Shown: positions 52,849 through 62,216, counted from the stretch's first letter. The stretch: 64,000 nucleotides of DNA from Flavonifractor porci (GCF_037572415.1 NZ_JBBHLB010000007.1:62001-126000); one strand, 5' to 3'. Translations and numbers: made by a program. The notes: a model not told the origin generated them from the sequence alone.

Positions 52849-53746
52849 CCGCCGGTTCCTGATTCCGGCTGTAGGGATCGCCCTTGTTCTGCTGCTGGTA
52901 CTGCTCCGGCCGGTCAGCCTGGCCCAGCCGGAGGCCCAGAGTCCTGTTCAGGACCGCTGGGTGGGCTACTACATGGTCTATCGGCCTATTGATGATCACG
53001 ACTTTGACCGGGACTGGGAAACTTATGGGGACACCAAAATACTGAACGCCCAACGCCAGAACGATGGCAGGTATGCCTTCACCGATCTGGATGGGCAGGC
53101 ACTCTTCTTTGACTTTCTCCCCTCCACTGATCCGGAGGACCCCTCCTCTGTCATCATTGCCCATCAATCCGACGCGGCAAACACCGATATCCGCTCCCAC
53201 ATTACGGACAGCGAAACCACCGAAAGCCTCTCAGGCACGCTGTATTTCGGTCCCGCCTCCTCTTCCTCCATAAGCGATCAGGACTGCATCTGGACTGCCT
53301 GCCTGGTCTATCAGCGGGCGGATGGCTCTCTCTATCTCACAAAAGGCTATTCCTATCAGAGCGACGGCGTCACCCTCAAACAGGAGACCAAGTACACCTC
53401 AACCATCAACGGCTGCACCACACAAGACGTGCTCTCGGTAGAACTCGCCATAGAACGGATTCCCCGGATAGCGTCCTGCACCTTCTTCCAGTTGGATGAG
53501 AATGGCACACTTCTGAACGAGACTACACTGTCCGAGGCTGAGGCCCTGGCCCTGACCGATGGCAGCTATCAGCTTCCTCTTGTGGAGGGCACAGCCTGTA
53601 TCCTGATCCGACAGGATGAGGAACGGGACGGCCAGACCTACACCACCCTCACTCCCCAGCCAGACGGCAGCTTCACCGGGGAACTCTGGTTCCTGGATGA
53701 ACGCGGAATTGGCGTCCAGATTATAATTCAAACAATATCTGAATAA
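52826..53746 (+). CDS. Membrane-anchored hypothetical protein
   Basis: 306 residues. One N-terminal transmembrane helix (about 10-30, IPAVGIALVLLLVLL) is followed by an exported beta-rich domain (DRWVGYYMVYRPIDDHDF onward) with no family I recognise. GGAGG lies 9 bases before the ATG at 52826. It overlaps the end of the yozG-like gene by 23 bases, so it belongs to the same operon and may be the function regulated by it. Confidence 0.65.
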   Translation: MTAKKRLDRRFLIPAVGIALVLLLVLLRPVSLAQPEAQSPVQDRWVGYYMVYRPIDDHDFDRDWETYGDTKILNAQRQNDGRYAFTDLDGQALFFDFLPSTDPEDPSSVIIAHQSDAANTDIRSHITDSETTESLSGTLYFGPASSSSISDQDCIWTACLVYQRADGSLYLTKGYSYQSDGVTLKQETKYTSTINGCTTQDVLSVELAIERIPRIASCTFFQLDENGTLLNETTLSEAEALALTDGSYQLPLVEGTACILIRQDEERDGQTYTTLTPQPDGSFTGELWFLDERGIGVQIIIQTISE

Positions 53747-53752
53747 ACAAAA

Positions 53753-53786
53753 AACAAGCCGCAAGCGAAATCGCTTGCGGCTTGTT
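53753..53786 (-). terminator. Hairpin between convergent units
   Basis: A 16-bp perfect stem with a 2-base loop, with AAAAAA to its left. This forms a T-tailed terminator for minus-strand transcription from the Bro-N gene. Confidence 0.7.
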
Positions 53787-53940
53787 GGAACATCACAACA
53801 GTATAGATGCCGGCAGGATATGGGGCCCCACACAGTGGGGCGGCGCTTTTGCGCCGTAAGAGCGTTTTTGCCGGAGGCGAAAACCTCGGCGCAGGGACAA
53901 TTCATTTGCCTCGAGCATTTTGATTTCTCACGGTATCCAT

Positions 53941-53974
53941 AAAAATAGCCACACCGAAAGGTGTGGCTATTTTT
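53941..53974. terminator. Bidirectional terminator
   Basis: AAAAATAGCCACACC and its complement flank a GAAA tetraloop, giving a U-tailed hairpin in both directions. It lies about 55 bases after the Bro-N stop codon on the minus strand. Confidence 0.85.
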
Positions 53975-54028
53975 ATGTAACATCAAAACGCTGTAGATGT
54001 CATGTTATCTCCGCAAAACTCAAATTAT

Positions 54029-54922
54029 TTATTCTTGTTTTGATGAGTCAACTTCCGATTCGGAGATACCCCCTTCAATCAAATCGGTTATCACTTGATT
54101 GAGTTGGGCAGCATTCTTTTCCGTAATAACAGGGACACCTGTTTGCAACTCAATAGCCTTTCGGGCATCTCCAGCGACTTTACCGCCTGCACGAGCCACT
54201 TCGATATTATCAGAAAAAGATTCCGGTGCTTTCTGCTTGGAAATTTCTGTGGTCGTAGCCTCGGCCAGCATATTCAGAACCAATTCCAGTGTAGTCATAT
54301 TGTCCCGCAGGTTTTCCTTTTTCAGCCCCTTGAGATTCTTATACTGTCTGGTGGACATCCCGGACCATGCTCGGGATATCTCATCTGTAAGAATGGCATA
54401 CTCAATGCCCTTTTGAACACCACGGGCATCCCATTCATCGGTCAGCTCTTTGCGAACCTGGATCGCCTGCAGTCGCTGATTGATCCATTCACGGGTATAG
54501 CCTTTCTTCAGATAGGTTTCCAGCGCCCGTTCAATGGTCAGTTCCGGATCTATCGTTTCTTCGATTCGCTCCCGACCAACCTGTGCCAACCATAGCTTAA
54601 ACGGCTCAGCTTTGGGAGATGGTATGGACTGGATGATACGCAGAAGCTGTTCCGTATCTGCCACATCAGTATTATACCGTTTTCCATCCTTTGGGGACCT
54701 CAATTTCAGTTGCTGACAATTTGTCAGCAACTGATCTGCACCTTCGTCTTTAAGGCGTTGTTTCAGCTTTGCCCAGTAGTTGCTTGCGCCACGCTGATCC
54801 GGCTGATCGGTCAAAACTGCAACGACATCAACAACAGAAAAGTACCATTCCTCTTTATCCTCGTCCCAGGCTGTGCGGATGCGCTTATCTTCAAAAAGCT
54901 GAATCTTATCCTCTTGCCCCAT
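54029..54922 (-). CDS. Bro-N domain (phage antirepressor-like) protein
   Basis: 297 residues. The N-terminal Bro-N domain (about 10-110) is recognisable from IRTAWDEDKEEWYFSVVDVVAVLT, SNYWAKLKQRLKDEG and ADTEQLLRIIQSIPS. A second conserved helical region contains YTREWINQRLQAIQVRKELT. Bro-N proteins bind DNA and many come from phages and mobile elements. The ATG directly follows the phosphatase stop codon (TGAATG), so both are translated from one message. Confidence 0.75.
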   Translation of the reverse strand: MGQEDKIQLFEDKRIRTAWDEDKEEWYFSVVDVVAVLTDQPDQRGASNYWAKLKQRLKDEGADQLLTNCQQLKLRSPKDGKRYNTDVADTEQLLRIIQSIPSPKAEPFKLWLAQVGRERIEETIDPELTIERALETYLKKGYTREWINQRLQAIQVRKELTDEWDARGVQKGIEYAILTDEISRAWSGMSTRQYKNLKGLKKENLRDNMTTLELVLNMLAEATTTEISKQKAPESFSDNIEVARAGGKVAGDARKAIELQTGVPVITEKNAAQLNQVITDLIEGGISESEVDSSKQE

Positions 54923-55390
54923 TCATATCACACCTCTTTTCTTCAGCAAATCATCAAGCAGTCCCTGACAGCCTTCCATAACATCCTGCCAGGTCGCATC
55001 GAAGTCGCCGGTGTACCACGGGTCGGCTACCTCTCCGGGTCGGCTTGTAAAATCCATCAGAAGGTGCATTTTGTCGGCAAAGTCGCCACCACAGATCTGG
55101 TACATACTCCGGATATTGGCGCGATCCATGCCGATCAGCAGGTCGTACTTGTCGTAGTCGCTGTTCTGGAGCTGCCATGCTGTTTTGCCGGAACAGTCGA
55201 TTCCATGCTCGACCAATTTCCGGCGGGCAGGTGGGTAAACAGGATTTCCGATTTCCTCGGTGCTGGTAGCTGCTGATTCGATCTGGAACTCCTGTGCCAG
55301 ACCAGCTTTCTTCACCATATCTTTCATCACAAACTCGGCCATCGGGCTTCTGCAAATATTGCCGTGACAGAGAAAAAGTATCTTGATCAT
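54923..55390 (-). CDS. Low-molecular-weight protein tyrosine phosphatase
   Basis: 155 residues. MIKILFLCHGNICRSPMAEF carries the CX5R phosphatase loop (Cys 8, Arg 14) and the general acid lies in ADPWYTGDFDATW (Asp near 118). It dephosphorylates tyrosine or small phosphoesters in the cytosol. The protein is of normal family length. It overlaps the tail of a DUF1016 frame in a different phase, so I take this start, the one that begins the phosphatase fold. Confidence 0.85.
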   Translation of the reverse strand: MIKILFLCHGNICRSPMAEFVMKDMVKKAGLAQEFQIESAATSTEEIGNPVYPPARRKLVEHGIDCSGKTAWQLQNSDYDKYDLLIGMDRANIRSMYQICGGDFADKMHLLMDFTSRPGEVADPWYTGDFDATWQDVMEGCQGLLDDLLKKRGVI

Positions 55391-55871
55391 TTTCGGAACT
55401 CTCCAATTGATTTTCTTCATGATCAGTATAACATGGAACCTCAAATTCGTCGAGCGTGAGTTCCTGATGAGCACATTCCTGGATAGCGTTCTGAAGTGCG
55501 GATTTTGACCATCCGTACTGTTTTGCGGCCAGCAGATACCAGCGTCGCTCCTCCATGTTCAGGTCCGCCTCCAGAATCACAACATTTTGTGTCCAGGAGA
55601 TCTCTGCGGCGAGTTTCAAAAGTTCTTCGTTTTCACCATACATCCGATAAAAATCACGCATCCTCCGCAGATTGCGCGGGGAGAAACCAGGGACATTCGG
55701 ATACTGTTCAGACAGGTATTTGGCAGCAGCAACCGCAGCACCCTTTTCAGAACGACCACATACAATTCGGCCTAATTCGCAGTATAGTTGCACTTGAGAA
55801 AAGTCAGCAGTTACTGCTGCATCCAAATCCGCAAACATGGCAGAATAGTCGATGTTTTTGCGAGTGTTCAT
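54954..55871 (-). pseudogene. DUF1016 N-terminal gene, 3' part lost
   Basis: From MNTRKNIDYSAMFADLDAAV the first 165 residues show the DUF1016 (YhcG-type) N-terminal domain, including GFSPRNLRRMRDFYRMYG and SWTQNVVIL. After about residue 175 the frame continues inside the phosphatase gene in another phase and loses family character. The usual C-terminal PDDEXK nuclease domain is absent, so this looks like a fusion-type truncation. A shortened protein may still be made. Confidence 0.6.
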
Positions 55872-55956
55872 GGTTTCTCCTTCCTGATAAATTATGCTTA
55901 ACCGAAAACAGGCCAAAGAGAAACGCAGGATATTCCCGCACTTCTCTTTGGCCTGT

Positions 55957-56703
55957 TTACACCACCCGGATCATCTGTTCCCAGAGAAGAACAAATCGGT
56001 CATCCAAGATTTTGTTGTCATGATAGTGTCCGAACAGCCAGTAATGAAACCGTGTTCTTTCTTTGACTTCCTCCAGATAATCTGTCAGGGGATCATGGGC
56101 ATATCCTCCTGCGCCCAGTTGGTCTACAATACTGCTGGGAGCACAGTGGGTGATGATATAGTCCACTTCATGCCGGACACGCTCCAAATTGTTTCGGGCT
56201 TCTTCATATTCCAAATCACTCGGAAGCTCCTGTTTCCACCAGGAACGATGGTTTACACGGAAACTGGCCCCCATCCTGCGGAGTGTCCAGTATTGTTCTT
56301 CAAAATCTGGAGCGTAGGGATTCAGTACACCGTATTCCATATCGTGGCTCCTTGCTCCGCCCATAGTAAAGAATGTGTATCCCTGCAGTTCAAACACCTG
56401 TCCCCGCATCAAATGGATCACATGCGGGCGGATGCGCTGGACTTTCCCACCGTTCCATTCCTCGACAGGGTATTTCCCCAGCAGATCAAAGTTCTCGTGA
56501 TTGCCGCTGACAAACAGCACGGTGAAGGGTAAGGATTCCAGCCAGTCCAGGTTCCGATTATCTTTTTTTCGCCCGTCCCACAGACCACCAAAGTCGCCGC
56601 AGATGATCATGTAATCCTCTTTGGTCATTTCAGCTTGCTCCGGGAAGTATTCGGGCTGAAACCGCTCGAAATTGCCATGGGTATCGCCGGTCGCATAAAT
56701 CAT
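55957..56703 (-). CDS. Calcineurin-like metallophosphoesterase
   Basis: 248 residues with the metal-binding motifs in order: GDTHGN (near 6), GDFGGLWDG (near 36), GNHENFD (near 67) and later THCAPSS and GHYHDN. It is probably a cytosolic phosphatase or nuclease of unknown target. AAGGTG 8 bases before the ATG at 56703 supports this start over the GTG at 56712. It lies just beyond the third serine recombinase stop, so it may be the first host-side or cargo gene. Confidence 0.8.
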   Translation of the reverse strand: MIYATGDTHGNFERFQPEYFPEQAEMTKEDYMIICGDFGGLWDGRKKDNRNLDWLESLPFTVLFVSGNHENFDLLGKYPVEEWNGGKVQRIRPHVIHLMRGQVFELQGYTFFTMGGARSHDMEYGVLNPYAPDFEEQYWTLRRMGASFRVNHRSWWKQELPSDLEYEEARNNLERVRHEVDYIITHCAPSSIVDQLGAGGYAHDPLTDYLEEVKERTRFHYWLFGHYHDNKILDDRFVLLWEQMIRVV

Positions 56704-56725
56704 ATCGTTCACCTTCTTTTTCTCA

Positions 56726-58351
56726 TTATATCATATCCTGCTCCACTTGAATGCCCCCGCGCAGGATCACCGTGATATGTTCCGCAGAAACGACCTTCAC
56801 CGTATCCACCAGCTGTCGGATGAGGGTTTCATCCCATTCCTGGATCTCTGCAGATGCGCCCTCCATGACCGCGGCAGCTTCTTCGATCCGTCGAATTGCC
56901 TGCGTATTACTTTTTCGCTGTTCTTCTATGGCTTGCCGTTTTTCCTTCAGAACAGCGGCCTCGTCCATAATTTCCTTGAGCTGGACTGTATAGATGGATG
57001 GATTTTCTGCATGAGCGGCTTTTGCCACCAGAGTCCTTGTCAGGTCATTCAGCTCATCCAGCCGACTTTCTATATCTGACAGGCTCATGCTCTCGCCTGG
57101 AATCGGTGCCAGCACCTGTTCCATAGCTCCGGTGATTTTCCGGATGAGTGTGCTTTTCCGGCTCATTGCAGAGTTGATTGCTGCGAGAATCGACCGCTGA
57201 AGCTGATCTTCATCGACTGATGGCGAGTTGTGGCAATATTTTGTTCCATAGTCCAGTCGGCTGACGCAGCGCCATACAACCCGTTTTTTGCCCCGTTTGG
57301 ACCATGTGCATCGGCGGTACAGTGTTCCACATTCTCCACATACAAGCCGCTCTGAGAGCGCATATTTGCTGGCATAGGAGGTCATTCCCGTGGGAGCATT
57401 CTTTTTTGAAGGACTTTTTCCTGCGTTGCGCCTTGCCATTTCTGCCTGTACCGCATCGAATGTCTTTCGGTCTACGATTCCATCATGATGGTTTTCCACC
57501 AGGTACATTGGGAGCTGACCTGTATTGCGGATTACCTTTCGGCTGATACAGTCACTGATGTAGGTCTTTTGGAGCAGGACATCACCGCAGTATTTTTCAT
57601 TGGTCAGGATGCTGCGGATCGATGATATGGTCCACTCTGCACCTCCTGCCACATTGGGGATCTGCTCCGATTCCAGCCAGTCTTTGAGCATCCGCAGGCT
57701 GGCGCCGGTCAGGTACCGGTCATAAATCGACCGGACGACATCTGCCTGTTCCGGAATGATCTGGGGCATACCATCCTCGCCCTTCTCGTATGCATACAGG
57801 CGTTTGTACTGTATGATGGCTTTACCTTCCCGCATGGCCTGCCGCTTGCCCCAGCGGACATTGGCGCTGATGCTCTCACTTTCCGCCTGGGCGAAGGCGC
57901 CCAGCATGGTGATGAGGATCTCGCTGTCCGACTCCATGGTGTTGATGTTTTCCTTTTCGAAGATGACTGCGATACCCAATTCCCGGAGAGCCCGGATATA
58001 GTTCAGGCAGTCTACCGTATTTCTGGCAAAGCGGGAGATGGACTTGGTCAGGATGATATCGATTTTCTTACGCTTGCATTGGCGGATCATCTTCAGAAAT
58101 TCAGGGCGCTTTCGGGCAGAAGTTCCTGTGATGCCCTCATCGGCAAAAATGCCTGCCATCGTCCAGTCCTTATTGCCCATGATTTTGTCGGTATAGTAGG
58201 TCTGCTGGGCTTCGTAGCTGGTGAGCTGTTCCTCGTCATCTGTAGATACCCGGCAGTAAGCGGCGACTCGCAGCTGCCGCTGGACAGCCTGCTGTGCTGT
58301 GCTTTCCACTTTCGCAGGGATCGTAATGACTCTGGGTGGATTGTCTCTCAT
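56726..58351 (-). CDS. Large serine recombinase 3
   Basis: 541 residues. The catalytic domain contains YCRVSTDDEEQLTSYEAQ (nucleophile Ser in RVST near residue 36) and SISRFARNTVDCLNYIR. A recombinase domain, zinc ribbon (CGECGTLYRRCTW) and coiled C-terminus follow, as in TndX/TnpX/Ccr-type integrases. Such enzymes insert and excise mobile elements. It begins within the 3' end of recombinase 2 (116-base overlap) with a usable AGGAG site, so the overlap seems genuine. Confidence 0.85.
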   Translation of the reverse strand: MRDNPPRVITIPAKVESTAQQAVQRQLRVAAYCRVSTDDEEQLTSYEAQQTYYTDKIMGNKDWTMAGIFADEGITGTSARKRPEFLKMIRQCKRKKIDIILTKSISRFARNTVDCLNYIRALRELGIAVIFEKENINTMESDSEILITMLGAFAQAESESISANVRWGKRQAMREGKAIIQYKRLYAYEKGEDGMPQIIPEQADVVRSIYDRYLTGASLRMLKDWLESEQIPNVAGGAEWTISSIRSILTNEKYCGDVLLQKTYISDCISRKVIRNTGQLPMYLVENHHDGIVDRKTFDAVQAEMARRNAGKSPSKKNAPTGMTSYASKYALSERLVCGECGTLYRRCTWSKRGKKRVVWRCVSRLDYGTKYCHNSPSVDEDQLQRSILAAINSAMSRKSTLIRKITGAMEQVLAPIPGESMSLSDIESRLDELNDLTRTLVAKAAHAENPSIYTVQLKEIMDEAAVLKEKRQAIEEQRKSNTQAIRRIEEAAAVMEGASAEIQEWDETLIRQLVDTVKVVSAEHITVILRGGIQVEQDMI

Positions 58352-59090
58352 TGTGGTTCACTCCTATGATTTGATTATTTTTCAGTCGTATGGCTATGGA
58401 TTTATCACTGTATACACGGATTGCGGATACCGTGGTTTTCAGCAGTTTTGCGTCCAATTCACGCATGACCGGATGCTGGGCAAATATTCGCCGGAGCCGG
58501 ATACTCTCATATTCATCTGCATCGATAGCACTATATTGTACAGAGGCAATGGAGTGGATAAGCTCTTGAGCTGCATCTTCGTCGATTGGCTGGCAGGATA
58601 GCACTGCATCCAATTGCCTTTGCAGTTCCACATTCTCGCTTTTAGGATGGGGCGACACCACTTGAATCCGTTCCGGATTGTTGAGCAGCATGTTGAGCAG
58701 ACCTAACACCTGCTGTTCTATCTGCTTCGTTTCTGTCCACCCACTGAGACGGCGAAGGATCTTCTGTGCCTCTGTAATATGGGTGGTCACTTGCTTGGCG
58801 TTGCGTTTTTTTATCGCACTTGTCATAGTTTCTTCCTGCAGGATAGCAGGATAGCCCTTGTCACCGATATAACGGCGATCCTCCAGAATCCGTGCTACCA
58901 TATTTTTGTTCCAGACCCTTCCAACATCGTATGGAATCTTCTGCTCCCGAAGCCACTCAACCAGGCTGTTGTAGGATTCTCCGGCGATATACGCCTGGAA
59001 GATATGCTTTACCAGCACTGCCTCCGGTGGATGAGGTACGATTTTACCCAGTTCCATGTGATAGCCGAAGGGCAGTTTCCGATTTCCCAT
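58236..59090 (-). CDS. Serine-recombinase accessory protein lacking the catalytic domain (recombinase 2)
   Basis: 284 residues. It begins directly in the recombinase domain (MGNRKLPFGYHMELGKIVP, VWNKNMVARILEDRRYIGDK) and ends in a coiled region. There is no resolvase N-terminal domain and no catalytic serine. It probably acts as a DNA-binding partner of the flanking recombinases. Its start shares bases with the stop of recombinase 1 (TGATG), indicating coupling. It is complete at its 5' end as far as I can see, so it is not simply an accidental fragment. Confidence 0.75.
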   Translation of the reverse strand: MGNRKLPFGYHMELGKIVPHPPEAVLVKHIFQAYIAGESYNSLVEWLREQKIPYDVGRVWNKNMVARILEDRRYIGDKGYPAILQEETMTSAIKKRNAKQVTTHITEAQKILRRLSGWTETKQIEQQVLGLLNMLLNNPERIQVVSPHPKSENVELQRQLDAVLSCQPIDEDAAQELIHSIASVQYSAIDADEYESIRLRRIFAQHPVMRELDAKLLKTTVSAIRVYSDKSIAIRLKNNQIIGVNHNERQSTQSHYDPCESGKHSTAGCPAAAASRRLLPGIYR

Positions 59091-60691
59091 CAGCGCACCG
59101 TCCTTTCAATGGTTTCTGTAAGCTCCAATCCGTTTTTCAGGCGGAATCGAAGCTGTTCTTTACTGTCCACAATAATCTTGTCAATCAGTTCACCGAACAG
59201 CTCTGCATCGAAGGCATCAAGGAAATCCGGCCCTGCTTCTAAGATATCCATCAGCTCCTGCGTTTGAGCGATGGTGTTGTCGCCATCGGAGGCTAACAGG
59301 CGTTCCTTTTTCAGCTTTGCAGCGCGGAGCTGTTCGGTCAGCTCATTGCTCTGGGATATAAAAATGTCAGGATCAATGAGGCCCTGCTGTTTCAGCGTGG
59401 TCAACATTTGATTCTGACTGGAAAGTTCAGATATTTGCTTGTTCAGCTCAATGACATCCAGACTCCAGAGCATTCTGCGGTTGCGGATCGTCAGGAGACT
59501 GGTGATCATCTGGGAGAGGATCGGCTCTCCATGGTGCTTGAGGTTATAGTACAGACGCAGGACGGCTTCCTCGATTTGGGACTCTGGTATCTGTTCCATG
59601 ACACAGGCATCTTTTTGTCTGTCGTGTTTGCGGCACACCCAGTATGTTATGTCCTTTGACATTTTCCTTTTGAAGTATGTCCCACAGTTTCCGCACAGGA
59701 TCGTCATGGTGAAGGGATATTGCTCCCGAGGTGAATGGGTAATTTTAGAGCTTTTCGCCTGATACAGCGCCTGCGCCCTTTCAAATATGAGCCTGTCCAC
59801 AATAGGTGGGTGACTGTCTGCAATGTAGTACTGATCCTTATTTCCATGGTTTATCTTCTTTTTGACCGGAAGGGTATCAGTCGAATATCGTTTCTGCAGC
59901 AGGGAGTCACCGACATATTTTTCGTTTTGCAAGACATAGCAGACCGTTGTGTGCTGCCAGTATGGGATTTTATCTCTTGTGGGAATTCCTAAGCTTGTGA
60001 TTTCCGATGCGATTTCTGTGGTGCTGTACCCAGCCAGGAACCTGTCGAAGATCAACCGCACGATTTGTGCTTCGGATTCTACGATTTCAAGCCTCCCATC
60101 GCACAACCGGTATCCAAACGGTGCCTTACAGGTAATGAACTTACCGCTTTGCATTCGTTTCTGATAGCTCCACCGCATATTACCTGAGATTGATTCGCTC
60201 TCAGCCTGAGCGAAGGCAGCGAATATGGCCGTCATCATCTCACCGGACATGGTGGATGTGTCGATATTTTCTTTTTCGAAGTAGATGCTGATTCCCAGCG
60301 CTTTCAGTTCTCGGATCGTCTCCAGACATTCTGTGGTGTTTCGGGCAAATCGGGAGATGGATTTCACCAATATCCGGTCAATCAGCCCTCTGTGGCAATC
60401 TGCCAGAAGTCGTTGGAAGTCCTCCCGCTTTTCAGCAGAAGTGCCTGTGATACCCTCATCTGCATAAATGTCCACCATGCTCCAGTTTTCTTTTCCGGAG
60501 ATCAGGTCTGCGTAGTACCGATTCTGAGCGGCGAAGGAGTTGAGCTGGTCATCGGAAGCAGAGCTGACACGGGCGTAAGCAGCTACCCGCAGCTTGATGT
60601 CCTGCTGCTTTTCAGTAGCCTCTATCGTAATAACTCTGCACTGCTTTTCCTGCAGGGCCATACTTCCATCGGTCAGCTGCTTTTTCTCCAT
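59090..60691 (-). CDS. Large serine recombinase 1
   Basis: 533 residues with AYARVSSASDDQLNSFAAQN (nucleophile Ser near residue 43), EGITGTSAEKREDFQ, SRFARNTTECLETIR, a recombinase domain and a zinc ribbon (CGNCGTYFKRKM and CRKHDRQ). It is the first of three serine recombinase genes in a row on the minus strand. GGAGG precedes the ATG. Three-recombinase sets of this kind occur in Clostridia on integrative and mobilisable elements. I cannot locate the attachment sites. Confidence 0.85.
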   Translation of the reverse strand: MEKKQLTDGSMALQEKQCRVITIEATEKQQDIKLRVAAYARVSSASDDQLNSFAAQNRYYADLISGKENWSMVDIYADEGITGTSAEKREDFQRLLADCHRGLIDRILVKSISRFARNTTECLETIRELKALGISIYFEKENIDTSTMSGEMMTAIFAAFAQAESESISGNMRWSYQKRMQSGKFITCKAPFGYRLCDGRLEIVESEAQIVRLIFDRFLAGYSTTEIASEITSLGIPTRDKIPYWQHTTVCYVLQNEKYVGDSLLQKRYSTDTLPVKKKINHGNKDQYYIADSHPPIVDRLIFERAQALYQAKSSKITHSPREQYPFTMTILCGNCGTYFKRKMSKDITYWVCRKHDRQKDACVMEQIPESQIEEAVLRLYYNLKHHGEPILSQMITSLLTIRNRRMLWSLDVIELNKQISELSSQNQMLTTLKQQGLIDPDIFISQSNELTEQLRAAKLKKERLLASDGDNTIAQTQELMDILEAGPDFLDAFDAELFGELIDKIIVDSKEQLRFRLKNGLELTETIERTVR

Positions 60692-60765
60692 GTCAGTTCA
60701 CCTCCTTACAGCAACAAACACTACCACACTTTTGCCCCAATAGCTATCACCAAATGCAACGAAAA

Positions 60766-60918
60766 TCAGGGAAACAGAATGATCTCCACACCATCCTGCA
60801 CAGAGAGGTAGCTTGCAATTTTTTGAGCCTCTTTTTCGGTGCATTTCCCAATCTGGACAAGGTTTTTAAGCAGCGTGATAATGCCACAGTAATCGATGTT
60901 TACATTCTGTACTGTCAT
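60766..60918 (-). CDS. Small SHOCT-like protein upstream of the recombinases
   Basis: 50 residues, MTVQNVNIDYCGIITLLKNL onward. The LLKNLVQIGKCTEKEAQKIASYL helix pair recalls a SHOCT motif. GGGAGG lies 6 bases before the ATG. It leads the recombinase gene set and may modulate it. Confidence 0.55.
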   Translation of the reverse strand: MTVQNVNIDYCGIITLLKNLVQIGKCTEKEAQKIASYLSVQDGVEIILFP

Positions 60919-61467
60919 AGTAATCCTCCCTTCATTTACGGTTTTACTGAACCTTGATACCACAAAAATAGAGGCCGCCCAATTTGGTTGGGGAAGCCTT
61001 GGCTTGCTCTACTACATTGCAGGCGACCTCCATTGCTTCTAATATCAAGAATTTTGCCTGTATTCGACACTACTTCCCCAGGCAGGGCGGCAACATAAAC
61101 TGTGCTGGCGCACATCACGGGAATCTCACCCCTCCGGGGAACGCCCGAAGCTGCGTACAGGAGTACCATTGTGGGCTGACGGGATCTTGGCGAAGCAGGG
61201 TGCCAATCCTGCTCTGGCCTGAGTGGGTATCGCTCTGCACCTTAATTGGCCGTCCTTAGATGCGGAAATGATCCGCACAGGTGGTCTTCGCGCACTCGGC
61301 CTGACGCTGGCTCCGTCAGCTGATGTATCTATGCTACCGGATATGACTGCCTGGAGCAGTATTTTTCAAGGTACTGTGAGATTAACTGATCTCACTAAGA
61401 TTGTAACTCTGTGTGTTTCAGAATTACATAAACAGAATGGAAGGTTACCTACCCAAAATGGAAGGTT
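60919..61467. other. Unassigned stretch in the mobile region
   Basis: About 550 bp. It is compositionally complex with several short hairpins and a minus-strand frame (GEIPVMCASTVYVAALPGEV) that lacks a ribosome site. I see no RNA gene or gene I can name here. Confidence 0.3.
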
Positions 61468-61755
61468 TTAGAGTTTTGCCTCCAATTCAGACAAAAATGC
61501 AATGGTCATTCGCAGGTTCTGCTTCTGATCCATAGCTTTAAATTCTCTCCCCGACAAAAGATAATCCAGGGAGACATCGAAGAATGCTGCAAGCTCCACA
61601 GCCAGTTCAACTGAGCCGGTCTGCTTTCCGTTTTCAATTTTCAGGATGTATGTACTGGTGATGTTCATTTTCTCTGCCAGCTGCTCCTGCGTAAGTCCTC
61701 GGCTTTTCCGTAAATTCTTGATTCGAGCGGCATAGCTATCTCTGTTGAAGCCCAT
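61468..61755 (-). CDS. XRE-family regulator
   Basis: 95 residues with a Cro/C1 helix-turn-helix (SRGLTQEQLAEKMNITSTYI, KIENGKQTGSVELAVELAAF). GGAGG lies 8 bases before the ATG. It probably regulates the neighbouring mobile-element genes. Confidence 0.85.
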   Translation of the reverse strand: MGFNRDSYAARIKNLRKSRGLTQEQLAEKMNITSTYILKIENGKQTGSVELAVELAAFFDVSLDYLLSGREFKAMDQKQNLRMTIAFLSELEAKL

Positions 61756-61797
61756 AACACTTTCCTCCGTTTTCTGAAATTTGGATGAGACCGAATT

Positions 61798-62076
61798 TCA
61801 GTTCGGAGGATCACGGCACCCAACAGAAAGATTATATGTAAAAAATAAATTGCCGATCCCGTGCAAAAATGGAGAATCGGCAACCTGTGCTTGATCTGCA
61901 TTAAGAAGTCCAGGGCGGGATACAGGGGCAGCAGGCGGAGGTTTTTCTTTCTTTCTTATATGCCCAGCTTGCGTATCCCGTTTTTTTCTTGACAGTCTTT
62001 CTCGTGCTGTCCTGAAAGCAGTGTGACTCGGCTTAACCAGATGGAACAACTTAATGCGGCAGCTGTTATCTGCCAT
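61798..62076 (-). CDS. Small basic hypothetical protein
   Basis: 92 residues beginning MADNSCRIKLFHLVKPSHTA. A good AAGGAG lies 9 bases before the ATG. The sequence is basic at first, and I recognise no family. The 3' portion contains the TTGCCGAT/ATCGGCAA repeat, so the true gene may be shorter or this may be chance coding. Confidence 0.35.
   Translation of the reverse strand: MADNSCRIKLFHLVKPSHTAFRTARERLSRKKRDTQAGHIRKKEKPPPAAPVSRPGLLNADQAQVADSPFLHGIGNLFFTYNLSVGCRDPPN
61850..61883. repeat. TTGCCGAT inverted-repeat element
   Basis: TTGCCGAT (61850-61857) and ATCGGCAA (61876-61883) flank CCCGTGCAAAAATGGAGA. The same tips and CCxTGCAAA interior recur at 20889-20980, suggesting a short dispersed repeat. 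Confidence 0.45.
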
Positions 62077-62216
62077 GTTGCATTTCTCCTTGTCCACTTA
62101 CGCGGCCGGCACACAGACAGCCAGCATCACCCCCTTATAATTTTTGTTCTTCGGCAAATGCGACTGTCTTGCCGATAATATAATTCAGTTTTATGTATCT
62201 CAGGCTTGTTGGTTCG

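Noticed and set aside
53790..53935. Possible insertion-sequence remnant between the YozG unit and the Bro-N gene
   Set aside because: Two loosely similar AACATCA..TAGATG stretches occur, but there is no transposase frame or clear terminal repeat pair.
60964..61467. Structured RNA or group II intron fragment
   Set aside because: Several hairpins are visible, but I found no domain V-like motif or other recognisable RNA signature.
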